The notes under the pieces are model-generated. The model was not told where the DNA came from. It saw only the letters and a list, made by a program, of their open reading frames with translations, and searched no databases. Shown one piece after another: positions 37,649-46,172 of a stretch of 64,000 nucleotides of DNA. This DNA comes from Candidatus Melainabacteria bacterium (GTDB taxonomy: Bacteria; Cyanobacteriota; Vampirovibrionia; Obscuribacterales; Obscuribacteraceae). The stretch's first letter is position 1, and every line of letters starts with the position of its first letter. Both the position numbers and the translations under genes were made by a program. The DNA lies in NCBI GenBank assembly GCA_017307165.1, contig JAFKGK010000003.1, positions 372,001 to 436,000 on the forward strand, in the 5' to 3' direction.

Positions 37649-38840
37649 TTTTTAGTACCTCGAGATAAGCTTCTAAAGTGGCTTGCACCGTCTTTTGCCA
37701 GGTGAGATCCTGGGCTTTGGATCTGGCTTGCGCTGAGAGCCTGGCATAGAGCTCGGTATCTTCCATCAATCTGGCCATGAGCTCTGCAAGCTCTTCGGCA
37801 GAGAGATGGTCTTTGAGTATGAGTGAGTCCACCTCGTCTCTCAATACCTCAGAGACACCACTGACACGGCTGACGATGGTAGGAAGGCCGTATTGCATGG
37901 CCTGGATTGGCACCATGCCAAAGGGTTCGACTTTAGAAGGCAGTACTAGAGCTTGTGCCTGTCCATATACAGCCGCCATGTCTTTGCAAAAACCTAGATA
38001 GCGGACCTCACCTTCGAGCCTGGCAAGTTTTCGATAAAGCTCGTCATGCAATTTTTCTTTGACACCTGCTATCAATAATCTCGGCATGGGTGAGCCAAAA
38101 TTGGCCTTACTCCTTTTGGCAAGCAGATCCATTGCAGCTATCAGAGTATCGACGCCTTTTTTACGAAAGCCCTTGCCGACGAAGAGAAAATTGAAATATC
38201 TATCGTCTCGGACCTGAGAGCCAGTCTCATTTGTATTGATCTCTGCCAGGCCTGCGCCAGGGTAGGCAATGGCATGAGGTCTTGCTTGATCGATACCGTA
38301 TGTGGTGTAAAAATCCTTGCGCAAAATGTCCGATACAAATATGCGCATCGCCGCTTTGCGGGTCATCGTCCAATCATACTGGTCTCGCAGTCTATAGGCT
38401 GTGCTGTACTGCATTTTGAGCTGGTTGAGCAATTTTTCCATCGGATATCCAACCTGTGACAGCCGGCCTGCAGTGTGATTGTGATAGGTAACGACCAGAT
38501 TGTCTTTTTGATAAACAAAAGGGAAATGCTGGCTGTGGACGATATCAAAATCTCCCGCCTCTTTTACTGTCTTGGCAGCGTATAGCAAGTCCCAGCGCAT
38601 GGCGTCTGCTTTTTTTCTTTTTTTGCCGTCACCATATGCGATGACTTTCAGATTTTCGCTTGTAGACCCTTTTATTTCTTTTGTCTCGTCTTTATTGCAG
38701 ATGACGGTCACTCTATGACCGAGATCCAAAAGACCTTGCACCAGTTTGTAGGTATACAATTCGAGGCCGCCACGATCCGAAAATACGCGCGCGACCATGG
38801 CGATGTGCAAAGCTCGATCGATCGTCTTATCAGATCGCAC
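37641..38840 (-). CDS. GT4-type glycosyltransferase
   Basis: A 399-residue GT-B enzyme of the family 4 type, which transfers sugars from nucleotide donors to glycans or lipids. The N-terminal AMVARVFSDRGGLELYTYKL and the C-terminal FVGKGFRKKGVDTLIAAMDL and EPFGMVPIQAMQYGLPTIVS are typical. The second Glu of the EX7E motif is Gln here, which may matter for catalysis. GTG at 38840 overlaps the diiron gene by 11 nt, so translation is coupled. Confidence 0.9.
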   Translation of the reverse strand: MRSDKTIDRALHIAMVARVFSDRGGLELYTYKLVQGLLDLGHRVTVICNKDETKEIKGSTSENLKVIAYGDGKKRKKADAMRWDLLYAAKTVKEAGDFDIVHSQHFPFVYQKDNLVVTYHNHTAGRLSQVGYPMEKLLNQLKMQYSTAYRLRDQYDWTMTRKAAMRIFVSDILRKDFYTTYGIDQARPHAIAYPGAGLAEINTNETGSQVRDDRYFNFLFVGKGFRKKGVDTLIAAMDLLAKRSKANFGSPMPRLLIAGVKEKLHDELYRKLARLEGEVRYLGFCKDMAAVYGQAQALVLPSKVEPFGMVPIQAMQYGLPTIVSRVSGVSEVLRDEVDSLILKDHLSAEELAELMARLMEDTELYARLSAQARSKAQDLTWQKTVQATLEAYLEVLKNA

Positions 38841-39570
38841 AGGCCTTAAATTTGGTATTGTGAGTCAGGGTTTGCAATAGGCCATCATAGAGATGCATAT
38901 TGGCATCGAGTACGCCTTTGAGACCTATCTCGACACTTTCTTGTGCACCTCGCCTCATAAAATAAACTGCCAGCGCCATTGATTCTTCGGAATGTTCGCA
39001 CTCTACTGTGACATGGTTAAACCAGATGTGGTCATCTTTTTGATGCGGTATAAAGGCTTGTTGCATAGTTTTAAATTCTATGACAGCCATAAGTTCGGTC
39101 GCCGTTATGCCACCGGCGGCCACCGCGGCTCGTTTGATCGGTCTATCACCGTAGCTAAAGCAATCAGGGTGATAAAACCAGCTTACATCTTTGATAAATC
39201 TTTTGACCCCAGGCTCTACTGGATCATGTTCATAGGTATCGCGATCTATGCCTATCTGCCAGGCAAGATCTTGTAATTGCAGCTGATGTCTATGATCGAC
39301 ATTGCCATTGCCGTACTCGTTACGGACATTTTCTAAAATATATCCCACTGCTTTTTCGGGCATAAGTGTCGCGGCCGATAAGAGCAGGCGTCTTAGATGG
39401 CTGGCATGGGCATCATAGTTGCGCAAAAAATGCCCGAGGGTTTGTGCATCGAGCATGTGCTCGACCGAAGCTGCCTGGGCCAATCTGGCAAATAAAGGAT
39501 GCGACCAGGCCGGATGTGCGGCTACATACTGGTTGAGATAGGCGTAGAGAGCCTGATCATCTTGCTGCAT
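38830..39570 (-). CDS. haem-oxygenase-like diiron oxidase/oxygenase (HDO) candidate
   Basis: About 246 residues, all-helical, resembling the haem-oxygenase-like diiron fold (UndA, SznF, CADD, TenA/PqqC-like). Likely ligands are E85 and H93 in NEYGNGNVDHRH, E164 in VIEF and H186/E190/H193 in HVTVECEHSEE, matching a carboxylate and histidine pattern in which two Fe ions activate O2. The reaction is unknown. ATG at 39570 is one base after the trxB TGA and suits the family length; the frame also extends upstream inside trxB. It lies between trxB and a glycosyltransferase in one operon, so trxB/thioredoxin may deliver electrons; that is inference. Confidence 0.75.
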   Translation of the reverse strand: MQQDDQALYAYLNQYVAAHPAWSHPLFARLAQAASVEHMLDAQTLGHFLRNYDAHASHLRRLLLSAATLMPEKAVGYILENVRNEYGNGNVDHRHQLQLQDLAWQIGIDRDTYEHDPVEPGVKRFIKDVSWFYHPDCFSYGDRPIKRAAVAAGGITATELMAVIEFKTMQQAFIPHQKDDHIWFNHVTVECEHSEESMALAVYFMRRGAQESVEIGLKGVLDANMHLYDGLLQTLTHNTKFKACAI

Positions 39571-39571
39571 A

Positions 39572-40525
39572 TCAAAGAGCCTTTTGCTCTCTGACTTCCT
39601 CTTCTTCGGCTTCAAGGAGCCACTGAGCCTCCAGGGCAGCCATGCAGCCGGTACCAGCTGCGGTTATGGCTTGCTTGTAGACTTCGTCTTGTACGTCGCC
39701 GGCGGCAAACACACCCTTGACGCTGGTCTTGACGCCATTTGTCTTGATGTAGCCGTTTTCGGTAAGCTCCAATTGACCTTTAAAGAGCTCGGTTGTCGGC
39801 TGGTGGCCGATAGCAATAAAGACTCCGTCTGCCTTGTGCTCGGTGATCTCATTGGTCTTGAGGTTGCGGATCTTGAGACCGGTGACTTCGCCGGCGGCGA
39901 CATCGTCTATTTCTTCGACTACCGAGTCAAGGATAAAGTGCACTTTTTCATTTTCTTTGGCTCGCTTGACCATGATCGCTGAAGCCCTGAAGCTATCGCG
40001 ACGATGCACGACAGTGACCTTTGAGGCAAATCTTGTGAGGAAGGTCGCTTCTTCGAGGGCTGTGTCACCGCCTCCGACCACAAATACCTCACGGTCTCTA
40101 AAAAAGAAGCCATCGCAGGTTGCGCAAGCCGATACGCCGTGCCCCATGAGCTTGGTCTCGGACTCCAAGCCGAGGAGCTTGGCTGATGCGCCAGTGCCGA
40201 TGATCAGAACATCTGTGATGATCTCGTCGCTGCTAGTCTTAATCTTAAAGGGACGGCTGGAAAGGTCGACGGATTCGGCATTGTCATAGACAAACTGGGT
40301 GCCAAAGCGTTCTGCCTGTTTATGCATGCTCTCCATCAGTTCGGGACCGAGGATGCCCTGAGGAAAGCCCGGAAAGTTTTCGACGTCGGATGTGATCGTC
40401 AACTGGCCGCCTGCTTGTAAACCCTGGATGACCATAGGCTCCAGATTGGCGCGTGCAGCGTAGATGGCGGCGGTGAGACCGGCGGAACCGGATCCGAGAA
40501 TGGTGACTTTCTTTCTGATTGACAT
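39572..40525 (-). CDS. trxB: thioredoxin reductase
   Basis: A 317-residue NADPH-dependent flavoenzyme. FAD motif GSGSAGLTAAIYAARA, redox pair CATC (ACATCDGFFFRDREVFVVGG) and the NADPH-binding GGGDTALEEA are present, as is the C-terminal FAD motif VKGVFAAGDVQDEVYKQA. ATG at 40525. It heads the operon trxB-HDO-GT4-DUF255. Confidence 0.97.
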   Translation of the reverse strand: MSIRKKVTILGSGSAGLTAAIYAARANLEPMVIQGLQAGGQLTITSDVENFPGFPQGILGPELMESMHKQAERFGTQFVYDNAESVDLSSRPFKIKTSSDEIITDVLIIGTGASAKLLGLESETKLMGHGVSACATCDGFFFRDREVFVVGGGDTALEEATFLTRFASKVTVVHRRDSFRASAIMVKRAKENEKVHFILDSVVEEIDDVAAGEVTGLKIRNLKTNEITEHKADGVFIAIGHQPTTELFKGQLELTENGYIKTNGVKTSVKGVFAAGDVQDEVYKQAITAAGTGCMAALEAQWLLEAEEEEVREQKAL

Positions 40526-40603
40526 GATATTTCCAGTGAAAATATAGATTGTATTGGCACCGCCAATGTATTTAAAGCTCTGTCGGATTTAAATTTGCGC
40601 ACC

Positions 40604-41545
40604 TTAAAAAATCCGGGTTGCCATGTACGGCCGAAGCCCATATGGCAAGTTGAAAAGCAGCGGTTCGAGTTCTTTTTCTAATTTTTGCAACTCGGCCGAG
40701 ATTCTTCCTTTGGCTTCGAGAAAATCTCTCTTGTCATTTGCGGCTAATTTGTTTGTAGCATCTTTTGCACCTTGTTTTTTGGCAAGATACAGGTCCATCT
40801 CCTCGACTAGATGACTGAGGTCGTGATGTCTGCCAAGTATGCTCTGAGCCTGGACCAATTCGAGATTGGTAACGCCCATAAACTCAGTCAACATATAGCG
40901 CCATTGTTTGATCAACAGTCTAAGCTCATGCAGCTCCACTGCAGATCCGGCAGCCAGTGCCTTGGTCTTGGCCTTGGACTCGATCTCGATCAAAAAGTCG
41001 TCCATGTGTAGATAATGCGAGCGGGCTGGCGAGAGTGAGCGGGTCTGATTGAGGTGGTCCTGGGCATTGTCTGGTCGCAAGCGTAATTTGACTGCTCTCT
41101 CGCGCAAGTACTTGCGTAACTTGCGGATGACTTTGTGCGGACGATCGAGGTCTAGTCTTTCTTCGACCTTGAGTTCGGCTTTTTTGCGGCGGGATTTGAG
41201 CCATTTGCAATAAGAGTCTGGCAGGCCCATGCTCTTGGCCAGGTCGTGCTGCACATCTAGATCGCGCAATTTGCCGAGAGCGCTGTTGATACGCGCTAGC
41301 GGCTTGCCGATAAAGGGATCATAGGTGCGACCACGCCAGCCGTCTCGCTGCAGGGTGCTCCAGACACTGTTAAATCGCCTGATGACTACTCTGACGGCAT
41401 GTACGTTCTTGCCTGTGAGTTTAATCTTTTTTTTGCCGAGGGCTTGTTCTAGCTCGTCCACCACGTCCATGACGCATCTCTCTTCGAATGTCAACCAGCT
41501 CGAAGCGGTCAAGTGCTCGGGAATATGCCTGGCTAGCTCGTCCAT
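40604..41545 (-). CDS. CHAD domain protein
   Basis: A 313-residue all-helical CHAD protein. Conserved histidine-rich helices appear twice: VHAVRVVIRRFNSVW and ELHELRLLIKQWRYMLTEFM, each followed by a conserved LGKLRDLDVQ or LGRHHDLSHL segment. CHAD domains bind inorganic polyphosphate and are often found near polyphosphate granules. If this is a polyphosphate-storing melainabacterium, the protein fits that lifestyle; this is inference. It is not obviously in an operon with its neighbours. Confidence 0.88.
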   Translation of the reverse strand: MDELARHIPEHLTASSWLTFEERCVMDVVDELEQALGKKKIKLTGKNVHAVRVVIRRFNSVWSTLQRDGWRGRTYDPFIGKPLARINSALGKLRDLDVQHDLAKSMGLPDSYCKWLKSRRKKAELKVEERLDLDRPHKVIRKLRKYLRERAVKLRLRPDNAQDHLNQTRSLSPARSHYLHMDDFLIEIESKAKTKALAAGSAVELHELRLLIKQWRYMLTEFMGVTNLELVQAQSILGRHHDLSHLVEEMDLYLAKKQGAKDATNKLAANDKRDFLEAKGRISAELQKLEKELEPLLFNLPYGLRPYMATRIF

Positions 41546-41583
41546 TGAATTTAAAGTCCTATCCTGTTTTTATTTTGCCCGTT

Positions 41584-42933
41584 TTACTTGAAGACATCGT
41601 CCAGCAGTTCGCGCGATCTTTTGAGTATCAGGCTGGGACCACCTCGACGCCAAACAGCACGAGCTCTCTCGATGAGTGTCGGCATGGTGATGGGACGATG
41701 CTCGGGACTATGATAAGGCGCCTGGAGAAATTGCAAAAGTGGTTTTGCATTGTTTTCCCAGAGGAAACGTTGAGAAAGCTCGCGGGAGCGGATGCCACTA
41801 TCTGTGATGCCAGCTGCTCGTGCCGTCACCATTTCTTCTATGGCCTTCTCCCAGCCATCGATATCTTGGTAATCGAGAGCGCGGCCGGCGCCATTTTTTT
41901 CTATCAATTCCGCTAACTCATCCCCTCGAGTGGTCAAGATGGGCAGCCCGGCATAGAGATAATCCAGAATACGCGTGCGAAAAGAATAACTGGTCTCGGG
42001 CAAATCGAAATGCGCTGAAATAGCAATGTCGGCGTCAAGCAGGTAATTGAGCCGATCCTCGTAGGCCACCCAGCCGTCGAGAAAAAAAACATGTTTGTCG
42101 AGCAGACCCAAATCAGCAGACAGTCTACGCGCACGTGCCGTCATGTCCATCTCGGGTACTTTAGGATTGGGTGAACGTGTGCCCATAAAAACCAGGCGCA
42201 AGTGCGGTATGCGCGAGACCAGCCTGCCGACGGCATTGATTGGCGTCAAAGGATCAAACCAATCCCACACTCCACCACCCCAGAGTAATACCGGATCTGA
42301 TGGCGCGATGCCCTGGATGTCTCTCAGACTCGGGCCCCCGGCCCTTTTTTGCGGTTGGTCCGCCGGGAGGCCATAAGGCACCAGATCGATCAGTTTGCGT
42401 AGTGATTTGTCAAAGCGATACATGCGCGGATCGATGCGGCCCAGTGCGCAAAAACGCCCGATCCAATAGTCTCTCTGGCGCTCGGAGGCACAGACTGCAA
42501 AATCTGCCGCCAGCATATGAGCCTCGAGCACTCGATGCATGAGACGATAGCTGGCATCGGCTTGTACCGGATCGTTCTCATATTGGACCAGCGTCGGAAA
42601 CAAATAAGGATCGTACAAATCGACGATGATGTATTTGCCCATCTCTGCGAGAAAGGGATAGGGCTTGAGTACGTTGGCCTGGATAAAGAGTACGTCATAT
42701 TGAGCCGCAAGCTTGCGCAGCGAACTCGCTCCCCCGCCTGCATGGATCTCAGCTTTGCCATGGGCATCGGGAGAGAGTGGTGGTGCATCTGGAGTGAGGG
42801 TTGGTGAAAAAATCGCGCAGTCGTATTGATCGGCAATGGTCTTGCCCAGCATGACGGCCCTGATCGCCGGTCCGGCCATCTTGGCCGAGATGGGTTCGAG
42901 CGTGATGATGAGTATCCTGGCTTTATGATCCAC
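41584..42933 (-). CDS. GT-B glycosyltransferase
   Basis: A 449-residue GT-B enzyme. N-terminal ILIITLEPISAKMAGPAIRA is the acceptor-binding domain start. C-terminal parts LLWGGGVWDWFDPLTPINAV and ETSYSFRTRILDYLYAGLPI resemble family 4 donor-binding motifs. Substrate unknown. Divergent from the GT2 gene at 43016 with an 82-bp intergenic region, so the two may serve the same surface polysaccharide. Confidence 0.88.
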   Translation of the reverse strand: MDHKARILIITLEPISAKMAGPAIRAVMLGKTIADQYDCAIFSPTLTPDAPPLSPDAHGKAEIHAGGGASSLRKLAAQYDVLFIQANVLKPYPFLAEMGKYIIVDLYDPYLFPTLVQYENDPVQADASYRLMHRVLEAHMLAADFAVCASERQRDYWIGRFCALGRIDPRMYRFDKSLRKLIDLVPYGLPADQPQKRAGGPSLRDIQGIAPSDPVLLWGGGVWDWFDPLTPINAVGRLVSRIPHLRLVFMGTRSPNPKVPEMDMTARARRLSADLGLLDKHVFFLDGWVAYEDRLNYLLDADIAISAHFDLPETSYSFRTRILDYLYAGLPILTTRGDELAELIEKNGAGRALDYQDIDGWEKAIEEMVTARAAGITDSGIRSRELSQRFLWENNAKPLLQFLQAPYHSPEHRPITMPTLIERARAVWRRGGPSLILKRSRELLDDVFK

Positions 42934-43015
42934 GCTTTATCTTTCGTGCACTTAATTACTGCCGCCGCCAAATTATATACAATGTTTTGCAGGGTTTAGG
43001 GATTGTTGCAAAAGC

Positions 43016-44083
43016 ATGGCAGACGATAGCATCAAGGGGTCACAATCTATCCAATCGATTGGGCCGGGACAAAAAGGCCTGGTATCCATAGTCATACCCA
43101 ATTGGAACGGCAAGCATTTTTTGAAGGCCTGCCTGGATAGTCTCATCAAGCAATCATATGCCGACATCGAGATACTGATAGTCGACAATGGCTCCAAGGA
43201 TGGCTCAGTAGAGTATATCCAGTCCGAGTATCCGACTGTCAGATTGGCCTGTTTTCCGGTCAATACTGGGTTTGCGCCGGCTGTCAATCGTGGCATACGC
43301 GAGTCTCGCGGTGAGTTTATCGCTCTGATAAACAACGATACAGTGGTCGACGAGCACTGGGTCGAGCAATTGGTAAAAGGCATGGCGGAGCATCCCGATT
43401 GCGGGTCACTGGGATGCAAGATGTTGGCCTACGATGATCACACCTTGCTTGATGGTGTCGGGGATGGTTACAGGCGTGGTGGCTTGCCCGGCCGTATCGG
43501 CCATCGCGAGCGAGATTCGGGATTGTTTGACGAGGGCCGCTATATACTGGGCGCATGCGGTGGTGCCGCAATGTACAGGCGCAGTCTATTTAATGCAATC
43601 GGACTCTTTGACGATGAGTATTTTGCCTACCTCGAAGACGTGGACATCGGCCTGAGGGCTCAGAGTGCTGGTTATAAATGCTTTTACGTGCCGACTGCCG
43701 TCATCTATCATCTAGGCTGTGGTACTACAGGTAGTGGCTATAGTCCGCTCGTGGTCAAATTATCTGCGCAAAACAACTGGAATACAATCGTCAAAAACAT
43801 ACCGGCGCCTCTATTGATCAAGTTTTTGCCACACATCATTTTTTGGCAGGCATACTATCTAGCAGTCGTCACTGTGCGCGGTGGGCAGGTAATACCCTGG
43901 TTTAAAGGTACATTTAATGCGATCAGGCTTTTGCCTAATATGTTGGCCAAGCGTCGCGCGATCATGGCCATGCGTAAAGTGTCGCTGCAATATCTCGAAG
44001 ATATCATCGTCCAATCTGAAAAAGATCTCGAAGATGCCAGGGCAAGATTGTTCAAGCAATCTCTGGAAGCCAAGAGCGCCTAG
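43016..44083 (+). CDS. GT2 family glycosyltransferase (WbbL/rhamnosyltransferase-like)
   Basis: A 355-residue GT-A enzyme. VSIVIPNWNGKHFLKACLDS and ILIVDNGSKDGS bind the nucleotide sugar, LINNDTVV is the DXD-like region and EDVDIGLRAQSAGYKCFYVP is typical of WbbL-type rhamnosyltransferases. A partially hydrophobic C-terminal helix suggests membrane association. ATG at 43016 follows AAAAGC; a clear ribosome binding site is lacking. Confidence 0.9.
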   Translation: MADDSIKGSQSIQSIGPGQKGLVSIVIPNWNGKHFLKACLDSLIKQSYADIEILIVDNGSKDGSVEYIQSEYPTVRLACFPVNTGFAPAVNRGIRESRGEFIALINNDTVVDEHWVEQLVKGMAEHPDCGSLGCKMLAYDDHTLLDGVGDGYRRGGLPGRIGHRERDSGLFDEGRYILGACGGAAMYRRSLFNAIGLFDDEYFAYLEDVDIGLRAQSAGYKCFYVPTAVIYHLGCGTTGSGYSPLVVKLSAQNNWNTIVKNIPAPLLIKFLPHIIFWQAYYLAVVTVRGGQVIPWFKGTFNAIRLLPNMLAKRRAIMAMRKVSLQYLEDIIVQSEKDLEDARARLFKQSLEAKSA

Positions 44084-44090
44084 TTGCAAT

Positions 44091-44115
44091 TGAGACCAGG
44101 TAATGTCTCATTTTT
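44091..44115 (+). terminator. terminator after the GT2 gene
   Basis: TGAGAC, loop of 8, GTCTCA, then TTTTT. It lies in the short convergent gap with the Fur-family gene. Confidence 0.7.
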
Positions 44116-44732
44116 CATTCTGCTTCTGCTGGCATGCTCAGGCTCTGTGCCAGGTTGTCGAGGTCTTCGAGACTCTGAGCCAGGGCTGTGATGGCTGATT
44201 TGAGCGGCGAATAAGCCTTGTTAAATTTGCGAGCGGCGACAAAGTCCTGGCTCATTGCTAGCTCTTTTAGGGCCTGGGAGACTTTTTCGCGAGCTGCCTC
44301 AAAAGACTCATTGATTGCCAAGAGTCTATGGCTCGAGTCCTGGCTCTTGCAGTTTTCGCAGTATCCCAAGATGTCGAATCTGCTAGTTGTATGGTCAAAT
44401 CCCTTGCGTTGGGCTACGGTCTTACCAAAGCCTCTGATCAACTCGTCAAAAAACTCGATCGTCAGACCACACCCCAGGCAGATCAAATGGTCGTGAGCTG
44501 GTCCCTCTTCGGCAGCCTCGTAACGTAAGCCGCGGTCTCCCGATACTGTGATTACGTCACCCTCGGCTTTTAGCCTGTTGAGGGTTCGGTAGATAGTGGA
44601 AAGTGAAACGCGTAGACCTTGTGCCTTAGCCTTTTCAAAAACTTCTGGAGCAGTCAGATGGTCCCCGCGCGGAATCGACCGGATGATATCGGCTATTGCG
44701 GCCTGGGTGCTCTGCTGTCTGTGATCGTCCAT
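44115..44732 (-). CDS. Fur-family metal-responsive regulator
   Basis: A 205-residue Fur/PerR-type regulator. The N-terminal winged helix has SLSTIYRTLNRLKAEGDVIT, the metal-binding region HDHLICLGCG, and a later CENC pair completes the structural zinc site. The C-terminal 65 residues are an unusual helical extension beyond the normal 140. Iron, peroxide and zinc roles (Fur, PerR, Zur) cannot be told apart from sequence. Fur-box-like repeats lie just upstream, which suggests autoregulation. Confidence 0.9.
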   Translation of the reverse strand: MDDHRQQSTQAAIADIIRSIPRGDHLTAPEVFEKAKAQGLRVSLSTIYRTLNRLKAEGDVITVSGDRGLRYEAAEEGPAHDHLICLGCGLTIEFFDELIRGFGKTVAQRKGFDHTTSRFDILGYCENCKSQDSSHRLLAINESFEAAREKVSQALKELAMSQDFVAARKFNKAYSPLKSAITALAQSLEDLDNLAQSLSMPAEAE

Positions 44733-44781
44733 ATAATCGGCTCTCTGCCATGATTTTACTTATGATACTAAACATGCACGG

Positions 44782-44810
44782 TTATTGAGAATAAGGCCCT
44801 TATTGAGAAT
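44782..44810. promoter_or_regulatory. tandem Fur-box-like repeats upstream of the Fur-family gene
   Basis: TTATTGAGAATAA (44782-44794, itself TTATT-GAG-AATAA) is followed by TTATTGAGAAT (44800-44810), an 18-nt spaced direct repeat. The TGAGAA half-site resembles the TGAGAAT/ATTCTCA form of Fur boxes. They sit 50-80 bp upstream of the Fur-family start codon. Confidence 0.65.
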
Positions 44811-45051
44811 CGGTGCCAAAAGCACGTAGCTTAGTTGCCGCTTGATGGCATGATTTAATACAGGTCAAAATGGCTATCAAGACCTGATTTTTGCAGGAGT
44901 AAATTGGTTGAATGGCTCACATATCTAGGATTTGATTTTCCCTGCTGTTTTTTTAATGGGGCAGATGAGCGTGGTGCTGCAAAGCGGTAAGTATTAAACG
45001 GTTTTAATGGTATTAGCTGTCAGCTTATGTAATACTGAGAAAGACGTAATT

Positions 45052-45064
45052 GAGAAAGATTCTC
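45052..45064. promoter_or_regulatory. single Fur-box-like palindrome upstream of the GntR gene
   Basis: GAGAA-AGA-TTCTC, a perfect 5-bp inverted repeat with a 3-bp spacer, extended by T on the left. It shares the half-site of the repeats at 44782 and lies 50 bp before the RNA element. Confidence 0.6.
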
Positions 45065-45104
45065 GCCAGAAAGCAAACTCCGCATTTCAGGCTATTGCGT
45101 TAAT

Positions 45105-45210
45105 CTCCGAACCGGCCGGGAGCGACAGGCCCAGCCGGTTCATCTGGAGAGTCGAGCAAGATATTTATATGCCGCTGGCCACTGGATGTGCAGGTCAGCG
45201 GCTTTTGCTT
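45105..45210 (+). ncRNA. structured leader RNA with terminator, upstream of the GntR gene
   Basis: Hairpin 1 (45105-45149): CTCC pairs with GGAG, AACCGGC with GCCGGTT, and GGG with CCC around an AGCGACAGG loop; a CATCT side loop is left unpaired. Hairpin 2 (45171-45202): GCCGCTG pairs with CAGCGGC, followed by TTTTGCTTT, a Rho-independent terminator form. The whole element ends 38 bp before the GntR start. The arrangement is that of a riboswitch or attenuator controlling the gene; I cannot name the class with confidence. Confidence 0.55.
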
Positions 45211-45247
45211 TCTTGCCTTGCCAAAATAGCCTTGAGATAATATCCAC

Positions 45248-46171
45248 ATGAAAATATCCATTAGCAAAGACAGCTCAATACCTATAAGAGATCAGTTGAT
45301 CGAGCAACTCGGTTTACAGATAGCTGCCGGGACGCTCAAGCCTCACCAAAAACTGCCATCCATCCGTGCACTGGCTGATAGGTTGGGAGTGCATTACAGC
45401 ACCATCACTGCCGCCTACAACCACATGGCTGATGTGGGGCTATTGGAGGTGCGCCAGGGCTCAGGAGTGCGAGTGGCTGCCAGTGGTCCCCTCAAAGATG
45501 CAACCGAAGTTGACCTTACCCTCAAGCAGATGTGCGATTCTTTTCTTGCGCAAGCAGCCGAAAGAGGTTTTAGCTGCGAAGAAGTCCTCTTGCAGGCAGA
45601 AACTCTGCGGCAGCGCAAACCGGTCAAGCGTCTCTTATGCATCGATGCTAACAAAGACTTTCATCAAGTCATCAAAAATGAGTTGGCGCCGCACTTTTCG
45701 CTGCCTGTCGACTCGATCACGCCGCAAGAGTTTAAGGCAAATCCTGATCTACAAAAGGACAGTTTGCTCGTCACTTCGCTTTATCACCTTTATGCTTTTC
45801 AGGACCATGTGGTCGATCTCACCCGCCTGATCGCTTGTAATATCGAACCAGGCCGTAGCGATATGGAAGCAGTGGAAAATTTACAAAAAGGTGCGCTGAT
45901 AGTTTTGGTTTCTGTGTCACCAACAATGATGCATATGGCTCAAAATCTCATCGCGGCCTTGCGCGGAGAAGAAGTCGCCGTGCGCTCCATCGAGCCGAGT
46001 GATACCACCGAAATCAAATATATCGTCCGGCATGCAGACCTGTTTATCACTGACAAGCAGGGGGCGGCAATTGTAAAAGATTGCGGAGGCGAAGGTAAAA
46101 TGCGTACTTTCCAACTTTACAGTCAGAGCACTATAGATAAGATAAAAGAGCGTCTCGCAAAATGGGGATAA
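45248..46171 (+). CDS. GntR-type regulator with unrecognised C-terminal domain
   Basis: A 307-residue protein. Residues 1-77 are a GntR winged helix (IPIRDQLIEQLGLQIAAGTL, LPSIRALADRLGVHYSTITA, VRQGSGVRVAA). The last 230 residues are alpha/beta, with strand-helix units (KRLLCIDANKDFHQVIKNEL, LIVLVSVSPTMMHMAQNL); they do not match the aminotransferase-type effector domains of MocR or the usual UTRA domain. The gene follows the structured leader RNA. The next gene begins 1 nt after its stop codon, so it is an operon of at least two. Confidence 0.85.
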   Translation: MKISISKDSSIPIRDQLIEQLGLQIAAGTLKPHQKLPSIRALADRLGVHYSTITAAYNHMADVGLLEVRQGSGVRVAASGPLKDATEVDLTLKQMCDSFLAQAAERGFSCEEVLLQAETLRQRKPVKRLLCIDANKDFHQVIKNELAPHFSLPVDSITPQEFKANPDLQKDSLLVTSLYHLYAFQDHVVDLTRLIACNIEPGRSDMEAVENLQKGALIVLVSVSPTMMHMAQNLIAALRGEEVAVRSIEPSDTTEIKYIVRHADLFITDKQGAAIVKDCGGEGKMRTFQLYSQSTIDKIKERLAKWG

Positions 46172-46172
46172 A

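Noticed and set aside
45171-45202. Cobalamin riboswitch suggested by GCCACTG
   Set aside because: The remaining cobalamin-box positions are missing and the stretch forms a simple terminator stem.
45007-45240. 77-residue forward frame upstream of the GntR gene
   Set aside because: It covers the Fur-box-like site and the structured RNA with its terminator and has no recognisable ribosome binding site or family.
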